DNA from: an uncultured Blautia sp.
GTDB lineage: Bacteria > Bacillota > Clostridia > Lachnospirales > Lachnospiraceae
NCBI RefSeq assembly: GCF_934424005.1
Contig: NZ_CAKRXI010000005.1
Span: 31,040 to 95,039 of the forward strand
DNA: 64,000 nt
Direction of reading: 5' to 3'
Made by a program: the position numbers and the translations under genes. Below, piece after piece: positions 9,007 through 16,700 of this stretch. Positions within the stretch are counted from its first letter, which is position 1. Each line of letters opens with the position of its first letter. The notes under the pieces are model-generated. The model saw nothing but the letters and a program-made list of their open reading frames with translations. It was not told the DNA's origin and made no database searches.

Positions 9007-10407
9007 TTATTTATAAATTTTGATCCCGAAGGACTCGTGGATTGTTGTACGAGCCTCTTCTACGGATTTGAAATCTCCGGCTTTCAGCATCTGCGCTGTA
9101 ATATTACCGATTGCTGTTGCTTCGCCAGGGCCAGCATGAACTTCTTTTCCTGTAGCTTTTGCTGTCAGTTCATTAAGGTATCCAGCGTTAGAACCACCGC
9201 CAACTACATGAATACGGCTGTAAGTTCTTCCTGTGATCTCTTCCAGTTCTTTTGCTGTTTTTGCATAGCAGTCAGCAAGACTTGTATAGATAACTGTTGC
9301 GATCTCACCCATTGTTTCCGGAACTTTCTGTCCTGTTCTACGGCAGTAGTCTTTTACTTCTTCTGTCATATTTTCTGGAGAAAGGAAACATTCGTCATTT
9401 GCATTTACTCTGGATGGGAAGTCTTTTGCTTCTTCTGCCATTGCACAGATTTCTGCAAAGCTGTATTTGTCATTTACTTCGTGACGTACAGACTGGATCA
9501 TCCACAGACCCATGATGTTTTTGATATAACGGAAACGACCTTCGTATCCGCCTTCGTTTGTGAAGTTCAGCTCACAGCTCTTAGCGGAGCAGTCCGGAGT
9601 TTTTCTTTCGATACCCATCAGAGACCATGTTCCAGAGCTGATGTAAATGAAATCATCATCGTTAGCCGGTACTGCAAGTACCGCAGAACCTGTATCATGT
9701 GTTGCAGGTGCAACTACTTCTAAGTCAAATCCAACTTCTTTCTGAAGTTCTTCAGTCAGATGTCCAACTACTGTTCCTGGCATGATCAGTTTCTGGAAAA
9801 TTCTTCTTGGATATCCAAGTTTGTCAATAATCTCATAATCCCAGTCTTTTGTTTCAGCGTTAACCATCTGTCCTGTTGTAGCTTCTGTATATTCGCAAGT
9901 CTTCTGTCCTGTCAGAAGGAAATGGAAATAATCCGGTACATGAAGCAGAGTTTCTGCTTTTTCCAGGTATTCCGGATGTTTAGTTTTTACTGCCATGAGC
10001 TGGTAAATAGTATTGTAAATAGCTTTCTGAATACCAGTTCTTGCATACAGTTCTTCTACCGGAATGAATTTGTAAACTTCTTCATCCATACCTTCTGTAC
10101 GATGATCACGATATCCTACAGTGTTACCGATCACTTTGTCCTCTTTGTCAAGAAGAACAAAGTCAACACCCCAGGTATCAACGCCCATACTTACCGGAAT
10201 CTTGCCGATTTCTTTACATTTTTTAAGACCCGCAACGATTTCTGTAAAAATACGGTCGAATTCCCAACAGAGTTCTCCGTCTTTCTTAACCATACCATTT
10301 TCGAAACGATGGATTTCTTCAAGCTCCATCTTTCCGTTTTCCATATGTCCAAGAATAAGGCGTCCACTGGATGCTCCCATATCTACTGCTGCATAATAAG
10401 TTGCCAT
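9007..10407 (-). CDS. rhaB: rhamnulokinase-like FGGY carbohydrate kinase
   Basis: 466 aa, the usual length of RhaB (~480). The N-terminal ATPase motif is AAVDMGASSGRLILG, followed by the RhaB-type segments GVDTWGVDFVLLD and NTIYQLMAVK. The C-terminal phosphate-binding segment is GSGTWS-like (ISSGTWSLMG), followed by VVGGGSNAGYLN. RhaB phosphorylates L-rhamnulose at O1, and close relatives in gut Clostridia act on L-fuculose; the sequence does not separate the two. The ribosome site is AGGAGG. It is first in a two-gene operon with the isomerase behind a good promoter at 10444-10472. Confidence 0.88.
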   Translation of the reverse strand: MATYYAAVDMGASSGRLILGHMENGKMELEEIHRFENGMVKKDGELCWEFDRIFTEIVAGLKKCKEIGKIPVSMGVDTWGVDFVLLDKEDKVIGNTVGYRDHRTEGMDEEVYKFIPVEELYARTGIQKAIYNTIYQLMAVKTKHPEYLEKAETLLHVPDYFHFLLTGQKTCEYTEATTGQMVNAETKDWDYEIIDKLGYPRRIFQKLIMPGTVVGHLTEELQKEVGFDLEVVAPATHDTGSAVLAVPANDDDFIYISSGTWSLMGIERKTPDCSAKSCELNFTNEGGYEGRFRYIKNIMGLWMIQSVRHEVNDKYSFAEICAMAEEAKDFPSRVNANDECFLSPENMTEEVKDYCRRTGQKVPETMGEIATVIYTSLADCYAKTAKELEEITGRTYSRIHVVGGGSNAGYLNELTAKATGKEVHAGPGEATAIGNITAQMLKAGDFKSVEEARTTIHESFGIKIYK

Positions 10408-10443
10408 TGTTAAATCCTCCTAAATATGTAAGATGTGTATAGC

Positions 10444-10472
10444 ATTTAATGTTGTGCAAAGTGCTATGTCAA
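10444..10472 (-). promoter_or_regulatory. sigma-A type promoter of kinase-isomerase operon
   Basis: On the minus strand there is TTGACA (10467-10472), a 17-bp spacer and TTAAAT (10444-10449), placed 37 bp upstream of the kinase ATG. Confidence 0.6.
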
Positions 10473-10596
10473 AAAGGTTCTTTCATATTTGATAATAACA
10501 TAATATCCTAAAAGGCGATAGATGTTAAGAACCTCGTTTGTAAAAAAAAGTGTCCTCAGTTGCTTTATTGAAGTAAATTGTGAATGTGTTACTTAA

Positions 10597-10630
10597 AAAA
10601 CCCCCAGGGCAAATGCCCTGGGGGTTTTCA
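10597..10630 (-). terminator. intrinsic terminator of the ABC transporter operon
   Basis: Perfect CCCCCAGGGC/GCCCTGGGGG stem with a 4-nt loop. On the minus strand it runs into a T tract. It lies ~130 bp beyond the binding-protein stop codon. Confidence 0.88.
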
Positions 10631-10640
10631 CCCTGTCTTT

Positions 10641-10759
10641 AGCGAATGCCATCTCAAAACCTTCGGTTTTTCGATGTTCGCTGCGCTCATATAGTCTCTC
10701 TCAGAAAGCCTTATGCCTGCAAGCAGTCATCGCCTTTCTGTTTCGAGCCTGCATTCGCT
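10641..10759 (-). repeat. inverted repeat framing the binding-protein 3' untranslated region
   Basis: AGCGAATGC at 10641-10649 is exactly complementary to GCATTCGCT at 10751-10759, immediately after the binding-protein stop. Between them is a small AAAACC/GGTTTT hairpin. With the terminator this makes a ~160-nt structured 3' tail. No ORF is seen here. Confidence 0.5.
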
Positions 10760-11875
10760 TTAGTCGTACAGGTTTGGAGCGATCTCTTCGTCGTCCATGT
10801 TTGTAGAATCATACCAGTAACCATCTGTAGGAACATCTTCAAGCTCCTGTCCGTTAGCTGCTGCTGTCAGAGCGTAGATTGCATAGTATCCCATCATAAG
10901 AGGAGACTGTGTAACTGCACCAAGGAATGTTCCATCCTGAACAGCTGCTTTGATGATAGAACCAGCATCGAAACCAACACCGATAACGTCGCCGTTAGCT
11001 GCGTCAGATCCAAGAACGTTCAGGTTAGCGTTAGCTGCAAGAACACCTTCTGCTGCTGTCTGGTTGGAACCGAAGATAGCGATGCAGTTTTCTTTGGAAA
11101 GGATAGCCTGAGCTTCGTTAGAGCAAAGCTCTACAGTTGTCTGTGCCGGTACAGCAACCTGGATAACAACGTCTGCGTCAGCTTCTTTTGCATCAGCGTT
11201 TTTAGCTGCGTTTACATAGAATTCGTTTCCAGCAACTGCTACTGTTTTTCCGTCAGCCTGAAGCAGTTCGATCATTTTGTCGATGAATCCGCCACCACGC
11301 TGCTGGATGTTCTGAGCTGTAGCATCCTGGTTAACTTCACCGATGATAACCTGTCCTTCTGCGTTAGCTACAACATCTTTGATTGCGTTGTACATGTTTT
11401 CAGCTGCTACAGAACCAGCCTGTGCGTTGTCTGTACAAACTTCGCAAGCGATGGATCCTTCTGGAGCATCTGCGATACCTGTATCAAATGTAACAACCGG
11501 GATATCTTTGGATACACATTCGTTCAGAGCGTCAAGAACGGAAGATGTATCACAAGCTGCAAGTCCTAATCCTTTTGGATTGGAAGCGATTGCTGTATTG
11601 ATCATGTTAACCTGGTCAGCGATATCAGATTCACTGTTCGGTCCCTGAGCTGTGTAAGTAACACCAAGTTCTTCAGCAGCTTTCTTCATACCTTCCTGTG
11701 CTGCATCCCAGTATGTGGACTGGAAAGATTTAACCATCATTGGGAACTCATAAGCTTCATTTGCTTTGAGATCTTTGAACTGATCCGGAAGATCAGCTGC
11801 CATAACTGTTGATGCGGACATTCCTGCTACCATTGCTGCACAAATGCTTAATGCTACTACCTTTTTGAAATTCAT
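10760..11875 (-). CDS. CUT2-type sugar ABC transporter substrate-binding protein
   Basis: 371 aa, a periplasmic-binding-protein type 1 (RbsB-like) fold. A signal peptide is visible (NFKK, hydrophobic stretch, then an Ala-X-Ala type site around residues 24-27). Characteristic segments are TAIASNPKGLGLAACD, PVVTFDTGIAD and VIGVGFDAGS. Unlike most Gram-positive binding proteins it has no lipobox cysteine at the cleavage site; the only early Cys (residue 12) is mid-helix and preceded by Ile, so it does not fit. The protein is last in the importer operon, separated from the upstream permease by 172 bp containing a hairpin, which fits independent or boosted expression. The sugar is unknown, probably a pentose or deoxyhexose. 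Confidence 0.9.
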   Translation of the reverse strand: MNFKKVVALSICAAMVAGMSASTVMAADLPDQFKDLKANEAYEFPMMVKSFQSTYWDAAQEGMKKAAEELGVTYTAQGPNSESDIADQVNMINTAIASNPKGLGLAACDTSSVLDALNECVSKDIPVVTFDTGIADAPEGSIACEVCTDNAQAGSVAAENMYNAIKDVVANAEGQVIIGEVNQDATAQNIQQRGGGFIDKMIELLQADGKTVAVAGNEFYVNAAKNADAKEADADVVIQVAVPAQTTVELCSNEAQAILSKENCIAIFGSNQTAAEGVLAANANLNVLGSDAANGDVIGVGFDAGSIIKAAVQDGTFLGAVTQSPLMMGYYAIYALTAAANGQELEDVPTDGYWYDSTNMDDEEIAPNLYD

Positions 11876-11991
11876 AATTTACTTCCTCCTTATAAATATA
11901 AATTATATAGTTTTTATGATGATACGTCAGTAGGAAATTGTCTGACGCCCCACATCCTTATGAAGTTTTAATAAATATTCAATTTCTTTTA

Positions 11992-12024
11992 CAGCAGAGC
12001 GGATATCTATAATCCACTGTGCTG
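11992..12024 (-). other. intercistronic stem-loop between permease and binding-protein genes
   Basis: The minus-strand RNA forms CAGCA-C-AGUGGAU / AUCCGCU-C-UGCUG, 12 pairs with one mismatch around a 7-nt loop. It is not followed by a U tract. A second short inverted repeat, CGTCAG-N11-CTGACG, lies at 11925-11947. The position fits an mRNA-stabilising or processing hairpin rather than a terminator. Confidence 0.5.
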
Positions 12025-12047
12025 TTTAAATCATTCATTTATACTGC

Positions 12048-13028
12048 TTACATAGCAGCTTTTTTCTTTTCTTTGATGATATCGATCAGGACTGCAACGA
12101 TAAGTACAAGACCTGTGATGATCTGCTGCCAGTTAGCCTGCAGGCCGATATATGGAAGACCTGTCTTCAGGAGCATGATAACGAAGATACCAACAAATGT
12201 TCCAATTACGGAACCGTAACCACCGGTTGCTGCAACACCACCAACGAATACACCGCCGATCGCGTCCATTTCAAGTCCGGCACCAGTACCAGGCTGTACA
12301 GTAGGTGTTACTGCTGCATAAGCAATAGCTGCAAGTCCTACGAACAGGCCACATACTACGTATACCATAACATGGTAGAATTTAACATTGATTCCAGAAA
12401 GAGCTGCTGCTTCTTTGTTAGATCCGATTGCGATAGTGTAACGTCCGAATTTTGTGTGATTCAGAACGAATTCCATCAGCAGAACCAGAAGAACCATCCA
12501 CAGGAATCCGATTGGGTAACGGGAAGCACTTCTTCCTGAACCAACTGTGATCTTGAAGATTGAGTGGAACCATCCACCATCCTGTGTAAGTCCCGGCCAT
12601 GGTGTTGCGCTGCAAAGAGAACCAGCACCACGGGTGATCATACATGTACAAAGAGTTGCAAGGAACGGTGGCAGGTTCATAACACCGATGAGCACACCAT
12701 TCAGGGCTCCAATGATGAGTCCAAGTACCAGGCAGAGCGCCATAGCTGCTGCTACCGGCCATCCATGGCTTCTTACCATTGTTCCGGCGATAAGTGCATA
12801 ACAAACCATTCCGGTTCCGATTGACAGGTCTACACCACCAGTGATAAGTGGGAATGTAACACCGATTGCCATCAGAAGATCATAGTAAGAGAAATCCAAC
12901 ATACTTAAGAGAGTTGTATACTGTCTAAACTCCTTACTCATAATGGAGAAAACCGCTGTCAGAGCGATAATAACCAGTAATACAATAAATCTCTGATCAC
13001 TTATAATACTTTTTTTCTTCTTAGTCAT
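12048..13028 (-). CDS. CUT2 sugar ABC transporter permease (RbsC-like)
   Basis: 326-aa polytopic membrane protein of the BPD_transp_2 (RbsC/XylH) family. Family segments are VTFPLITGGVDLSIGTGMV near residue 60 and AIGGVFVGGVAATGG near 240, the coupling region for the ATPase. It is one of two different permeases in the operon, which implies a heterodimeric channel. The start has AAGGAGG. The gene lies 11 bp after the ATPase gene and is co-transcribed with it. Confidence 0.93.
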   Translation of the reverse strand: MTKKKKSIISDQRFIVLLVIIALTAVFSIMSKEFRQYTTLLSMLDFSYYDLLMAIGVTFPLITGGVDLSIGTGMVCYALIAGTMVRSHGWPVAAAMALCLVLGLIIGALNGVLIGVMNLPPFLATLCTCMITRGAGSLCSATPWPGLTQDGGWFHSIFKITVGSGRSASRYPIGFLWMVLLVLLMEFVLNHTKFGRYTIAIGSNKEAAALSGINVKFYHVMVYVVCGLFVGLAAIAYAAVTPTVQPGTGAGLEMDAIGGVFVGGVAATGGYGSVIGTFVGIFVIMLLKTGLPYIGLQANWQQIITGLVLIVAVLIDIIKEKKKAAM

Positions 13029-13039
13029 GACTATCCTCC

Positions 13040-14551
13040 TTAATCGATATTTCTTGTAGCCTTATCCATGATGTGTTCCTGTGTAGCTTCGGAAATATCA
13101 ATATTTCCAGTTACTTTACCTTCGCACATAACGATGATACGGTCACTCAGACGGAGAATTTCTGTCATTTCAGAAGAAATCATGATGATTGATTTTCCTT
13201 CTGCTGCCAGTTTACTCATTAACTTGTAAATTTCGTTCTTGGCACCAACGTCGATACCTCTTGTAGGTTCGTCGAAAATCAGGATGTCACTGTCGCGGGT
13301 AAGCCATTTAGCAATAACGACTTTCTGCTGGTTACCACCGGAAAGGTTAACTACCAGCTGATCACCGCTTGGTGTCTTAGTTGCCAGCTCTTTAACATAT
13401 CTTTCGCTGACTTCTTTTTCTTTTGCCTTATTGATGAAGATTCCATTTGTGAACTCTTCCATTGTTGCCAGTGTTGTGTTTTCGTTAACAGATTTCTGAA
13501 CGACAACACCATATCTTCTTCTGTCCTCTGACAGATAACCGATACCATATTTAACAGCATCCTGTGGGCTGTTGATTGTAACTTCTCTAAGCTGACCGCT
13601 CTTGTCCATAATGGAGATCTTTCCACTCTGTTTCGGGTCTGCTCCGAAAAGTGCTCTTGCAGTCTCTGTACGTCCTGCACCCATAAGTCCTGAGAAACCA
13701 AGGATCTCACCTTTACGAAGTTCAAAGCTTACATCCTGAACCATCTTACCAGCGTTCAGATGTTCTACTTTAAGAACAACCGGTGCATCCGGAGCAACCA
13801 TGCTGTGTTCCTTCGGATCTTCATAAATAACACGACCAACCATCATGTTGATGATGTCTTCTTTTGTACTGTCTTTTGTGATCAGAGTTCCTACATATCC
13901 ACCATCTCGCATGACTGTTACACGGTCTGTGATAACTTTGATTTCATCCATACGATGTGAGATGTATACGATACCAAGATTCTTCTCACGAAGGTCTCTG
14001 ATGATTACGAACAGGTCAGCGATTTCTTTTTCTGTAAGAGCTGCTGACGGCTCATCAAAGATGATAACTTCTGCTTTGTGGGAAATAGCTTTTGCGATCT
14101 CACACATCTGCTGTTTACCAACAGTAAGGTTGCTCATCTTTTCTCTTGGGTCGATATCGATGTTCAGATCCTGAAATAATTTCTTGGAATCTTCGATCAT
14201 TTTTTTATCATCTACACGGATACCTTTTTTCGGCTCACGTCCGATAAAGATGTTCTGTGCAACTGTAAGGTCTCCGACCATGTTTAATTCCTGATGTACG
14301 ATTACAACACCATTGTCCTGTGCTTCACGAGTGTTGTGGAAAGCAACTTCCTGGCCTTTGTATGTAATAGATCCGGAATCTTTCTGATAAATACCGGTAA
14401 GAACTTTCATAAGTGTTGATTTACCAGCACCGTTCTCTCCCATAAGTGCATGTACTTCACCGCGTCTCACTTCGAAGTTAACGTGATCCAGGGCATGAAC
14501 TCCAGGAAAGGACTTATCAATATCCTTCATTGTTAAAATAACGTCACCCAT
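13040..14551 (-). CDS. CUT2 sugar ABC transporter ATP-binding protein (RbsA-like)
   Basis: 503 aa with two tandem nucleotide-binding domains. The first has Walker A GENGAGKSTLMK near residue 39, signature LTVGKQQMCEIAKAI and Walker B VIIFDEPSAALT. The second half (from ~265) has the degenerate Walker A GLMGAGRTE typical of RbsA, signature LSGGNQQKVVIAKWL and Walker B ILIFDEPTRGIDVG. This matches the RbsA/XylG/MglA class that energises uptake of monosaccharides. The start has AGGGAGG. It lies between the two permease genes. Confidence 0.95.
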   Translation of the reverse strand: MGDVILTMKDIDKSFPGVHALDHVNFEVRRGEVHALMGENGAGKSTLMKVLTGIYQKDSGSITYKGQEVAFHNTREAQDNGVVIVHQELNMVGDLTVAQNIFIGREPKKGIRVDDKKMIEDSKKLFQDLNIDIDPREKMSNLTVGKQQMCEIAKAISHKAEVIIFDEPSAALTEKEIADLFVIIRDLREKNLGIVYISHRMDEIKVITDRVTVMRDGGYVGTLITKDSTKEDIINMMVGRVIYEDPKEHSMVAPDAPVVLKVEHLNAGKMVQDVSFELRKGEILGFSGLMGAGRTETARALFGADPKQSGKISIMDKSGQLREVTINSPQDAVKYGIGYLSEDRRRYGVVVQKSVNENTTLATMEEFTNGIFINKAKEKEVSERYVKELATKTPSGDQLVVNLSGGNQQKVVIAKWLTRDSDILIFDEPTRGIDVGAKNEIYKLMSKLAAEGKSIIMISSEMTEILRLSDRIIVMCEGKVTGNIDISEATQEHIMDKATRNID

Positions 14552-14571
14552 TGTTTCATCCTCCCTTTCGA

Positions 14572-15549
14572 TCAGTTCTTTCTACGTCTTGCAGAAACGT
14601 CGGCATATACAGCTACGATAACGATGATACCTGTGATGATCATCTGCTGTCCTTTACCAAGGCCGAATGCCATGATTCCCTGCTGCAGAAGAGAGATAAT
14701 AAATACACCGATTACAGTACCGCCGATGGAAGCAAGTCCACCAACCATGGATGTACCACCCATTACACAACCAGCGATTGCTTCGTTGTTGTACTGATCG
14801 CCATAACCTGGCTGAACGGTTGTATATGTTGCTACAAAGAAAAGTGCTCCAATTCCAACAAGGACTCCACAGATTACATATGCGAGCATGTTCCATTTCT
14901 TGGTATCTACACCAGAAAGTCTAACTGCTTCACTGTTGGATCCAAGGCAAAGGATGTAACGTCCTGGTTTTGTGTTGTAAAGAACGATACCACATACAAC
15001 TGCCATTCCGAGGAAGATCACCAGACCTACCGGGAATCCATTAACTGATACGATGCTACGGAACCATCCGTTTTTCGGATCAGTGCTCAGCGGCCAGCTA
15101 ACGGACTGTGTTTTTGTAAATACAGAAGCGATACCTTTTGCGATATTCATGGAAGCCATGGATACGATGAATGCCGGAACTGACAGATAAGATACCAGCC
15201 ATCCGTTAAAGATACCGAATGCAAGACCGATCAGGACGCAGATAACCATTGCTGCTGCACATGGAACACCATAAGATGTCATGCAGTAACCGGATACCAG
15301 TGCACAACAGAACATAACCGGTCCGATGGAGAAATCGATTCCTCCGGTTGCAATTACGAACGTAACTCCCAGTGACAAGAATCCCAAGAAGTATACATAG
15401 TTTAAAGTGGACTTGATGCTGTCTCCAACAGGGAATTTATTTCCCAGCACTAACTTAAAAACTGCGAACATCAGAACAAGAATACATACAAGTAAGATTC
15501 TGTTCAGGCCGAGTTTTTTGATTATTGGATTTTGTTTCAGCTTTTCCAA
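14572..15549 (-). CDS. CUT2 sugar ABC transporter permease (RbsC-like), TTG start
   Basis: 325-aa polytopic permease of the same family as the gene at 12048, with VTFVIATGGIDFSIGPVM and AIAGCVMGGTSMVGG as family segments. The frame is open 30 bp further upstream to an ATG at 15579. However, the AAGGAGG ribosome site lies inside that extension, 8 bp before a TTG at 15549, so TTG is the better start and gives an N-terminus EKLKQNPIIKKLG just before the first membrane span. First gene of the importer operon, behind the promoter at 15598-15626. Confidence 0.9.
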   Translation of the reverse strand: MEKLKQNPIIKKLGLNRILLVCILVLMFAVFKLVLGNKFPVGDSIKSTLNYVYFLGFLSLGVTFVIATGGIDFSIGPVMFCCALVSGYCMTSYGVPCAAAMVICVLIGLAFGIFNGWLVSYLSVPAFIVSMASMNIAKGIASVFTKTQSVSWPLSTDPKNGWFRSIVSVNGFPVGLVIFLGMAVVCGIVLYNTKPGRYILCLGSNSEAVRLSGVDTKKWNMLAYVICGVLVGIGALFFVATYTTVQPGYGDQYNNEAIAGCVMGGTSMVGGLASIGGTVIGVFIISLLQQGIMAFGLGKGQQMIITGIIVIVAVYADVSARRRKN

Positions 15550-15597
15550 TGTTTCACCCTCCTTAAAAGTTTTATACACATCTCTTGCGTTTTCTAT

Positions 15598-15626
15598 ATA
15601 ATACCGTTAATTCTGCACAATTGTAA
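15598..15626 (-). promoter_or_regulatory. sigma-A type promoter of ABC importer operon
   Basis: On the minus strand there is TTACAA (15621-15626), a 17-bp spacer and TATTAT (15598-15603), ~50 bp upstream of the TTG start. Confidence 0.55.
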
Positions 15627-15639
15627 TGGAATATCTTCC

Positions 15640-15689
15640 AAAAAAAGGTTAAATATTTACGGTTCGTACATAAATATTTAACCTTTTTT
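15640..15689. terminator. bidirectional intrinsic terminator of sensor operon
   Basis: A perfect 13-bp stem, GGTTAAATATTTA/TAAATATTTAACC, with an 11-nt loop is flanked by A7 and T6 tracts. It lies 21 bp beyond the stop of the sugar-binding sensor gene and insulates the importer promoter from read-through. Confidence 0.9.
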
Positions 15690-15710
15690 ATAATAATTTC
15701 ATTATTTACT

Positions 15711-16700
15711 TTATGAAAGCTTCAGCGTATTAAACGGAAAAAGCAGTTTTTCGATCTCACTATTGTACATATTGTCAGGTGTAACCAGTTCACAGCCGGA
15801 ATTCACATCTTTCTCATAATCTTTCCCTCTGAGCATACGTACAGTTTCCTTCACACCCATATACCCCATCTTGAAAGCTTTCTGAACAACAAGCGCTTTA
15901 AATACACCATTTTCCATCAGCTGAACAGCTTCCTGTGAACTGTCGACACCAACTACCTGAATCCGGTCTTTCGCTCCAGCTGCCTTAACTGCCCTTGCAG
16001 CACCTACTGATGAATATTCGTTCATTCCTGCGATCATCTTAAGATTCGGATATTTTTGCATAAGTTCATTTGTCAGTTTACGTGATTTCTCATACTGCGA
16101 ATCACAATATACAACCTCAACAATATTATCTGCCAGATCTCCGAGTCCTTTGCGAAATCCCTCTTCTCTCTCCACTGCGGTGGATACACCCTTCACATGG
16201 GCCACGATCGCAATCTGATCATCCGGTCCGAGAAGTGATGCCGCAAATTTACCGAGTTTCTCTCCTGCTTCCAGATTGTCCGTTGCAACCGTCAGATCCT
16301 GCACCGGTTCTTCCGTATAGGAATCAATAAAACTGATCCTAATTCCTTTTTCCTTTGCTTCATCCAATATTTTGTTGGATTCTGTAAAACTGGATGGAGA
16401 GATCAGAATCGCATCCGGTCCCTCTTCAATCGCCTCTTTCAGTAGTTCATTCTGTCGTTCCACATCATTTTCTTCTGTCGGCGCCTTGATCTCGATTGTT
16501 GCATTGTACTCCTGTGCTGCCATTCTGGTTCCCAGGATCAGTGCTTTCCAGAAATCATTTGTCTTGTCTACGACCTTTGGAATATACACAAGCGAAAGCC
16601 TGCGCTCATCAATTCTTTTCTGGCGATACCAGATGCCACCTCCGATTCCGCCGATCAGACAGACTACCAGGAAGATACTCAGCCATTTTTTCTTTTTCAT
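15711..16700 (-). CDS. membrane-anchored sugar-binding protein, sensor partner of the adjacent kinase
   Basis: 329 aa. A single N-terminal transmembrane anchor (KKKKW then ~18 hydrophobic residues) is not followed by a cleavage site. The rest is a periplasmic-binding-protein type 1 domain with GPDAILISPSSF, VATDNLEAGEKLGKFAA, IAIVAHVKGVSTAVEREEGF and QVVGVDSSQEAVQLMENGV. The start overlaps the kinase stop by 4 bp (ATGA), so it is coupled to signalling, not transport. Known three-component systems of Clostridia (XylFII-LytS type) use such a protein to present the sugar to a LytS/YesM kinase. The adjacent CUT2 importer is the likely target (inference). Confidence 0.88.
   Translation of the reverse strand: MKKKKWLSIFLVVCLIGGIGGGIWYRQKRIDERRLSLVYIPKVVDKTNDFWKALILGTRMAAQEYNATIEIKAPTEENDVERQNELLKEAIEEGPDAILISPSSFTESNKILDEAKEKGIRISFIDSYTEEPVQDLTVATDNLEAGEKLGKFAASLLGPDDQIAIVAHVKGVSTAVEREEGFRKGLGDLADNIVEVVYCDSQYEKSRKLTNELMQKYPNLKMIAGMNEYSSVGAARAVKAAGAKDRIQVVGVDSSQEAVQLMENGVFKALVVQKAFKMGYMGVKETVRMLRGKDYEKDVNSGCELVTPDNMYNSEIEKLLFPFNTLKLS

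Noticed and set aside
10646..11569. 307-aa frame on the plus strand opposite the sugar-binding protein
   Set aside because: Cys/Phe/Ser-rich translation with no ribosome site, fully antisense to a clearly conserved gene.
10760..11875. Lipobox at Cys12 of the binding protein
   Set aside because: Ile precedes the Cys and it sits inside the hydrophobic core of the signal peptide, so it does not fit a lipoprotein signal.
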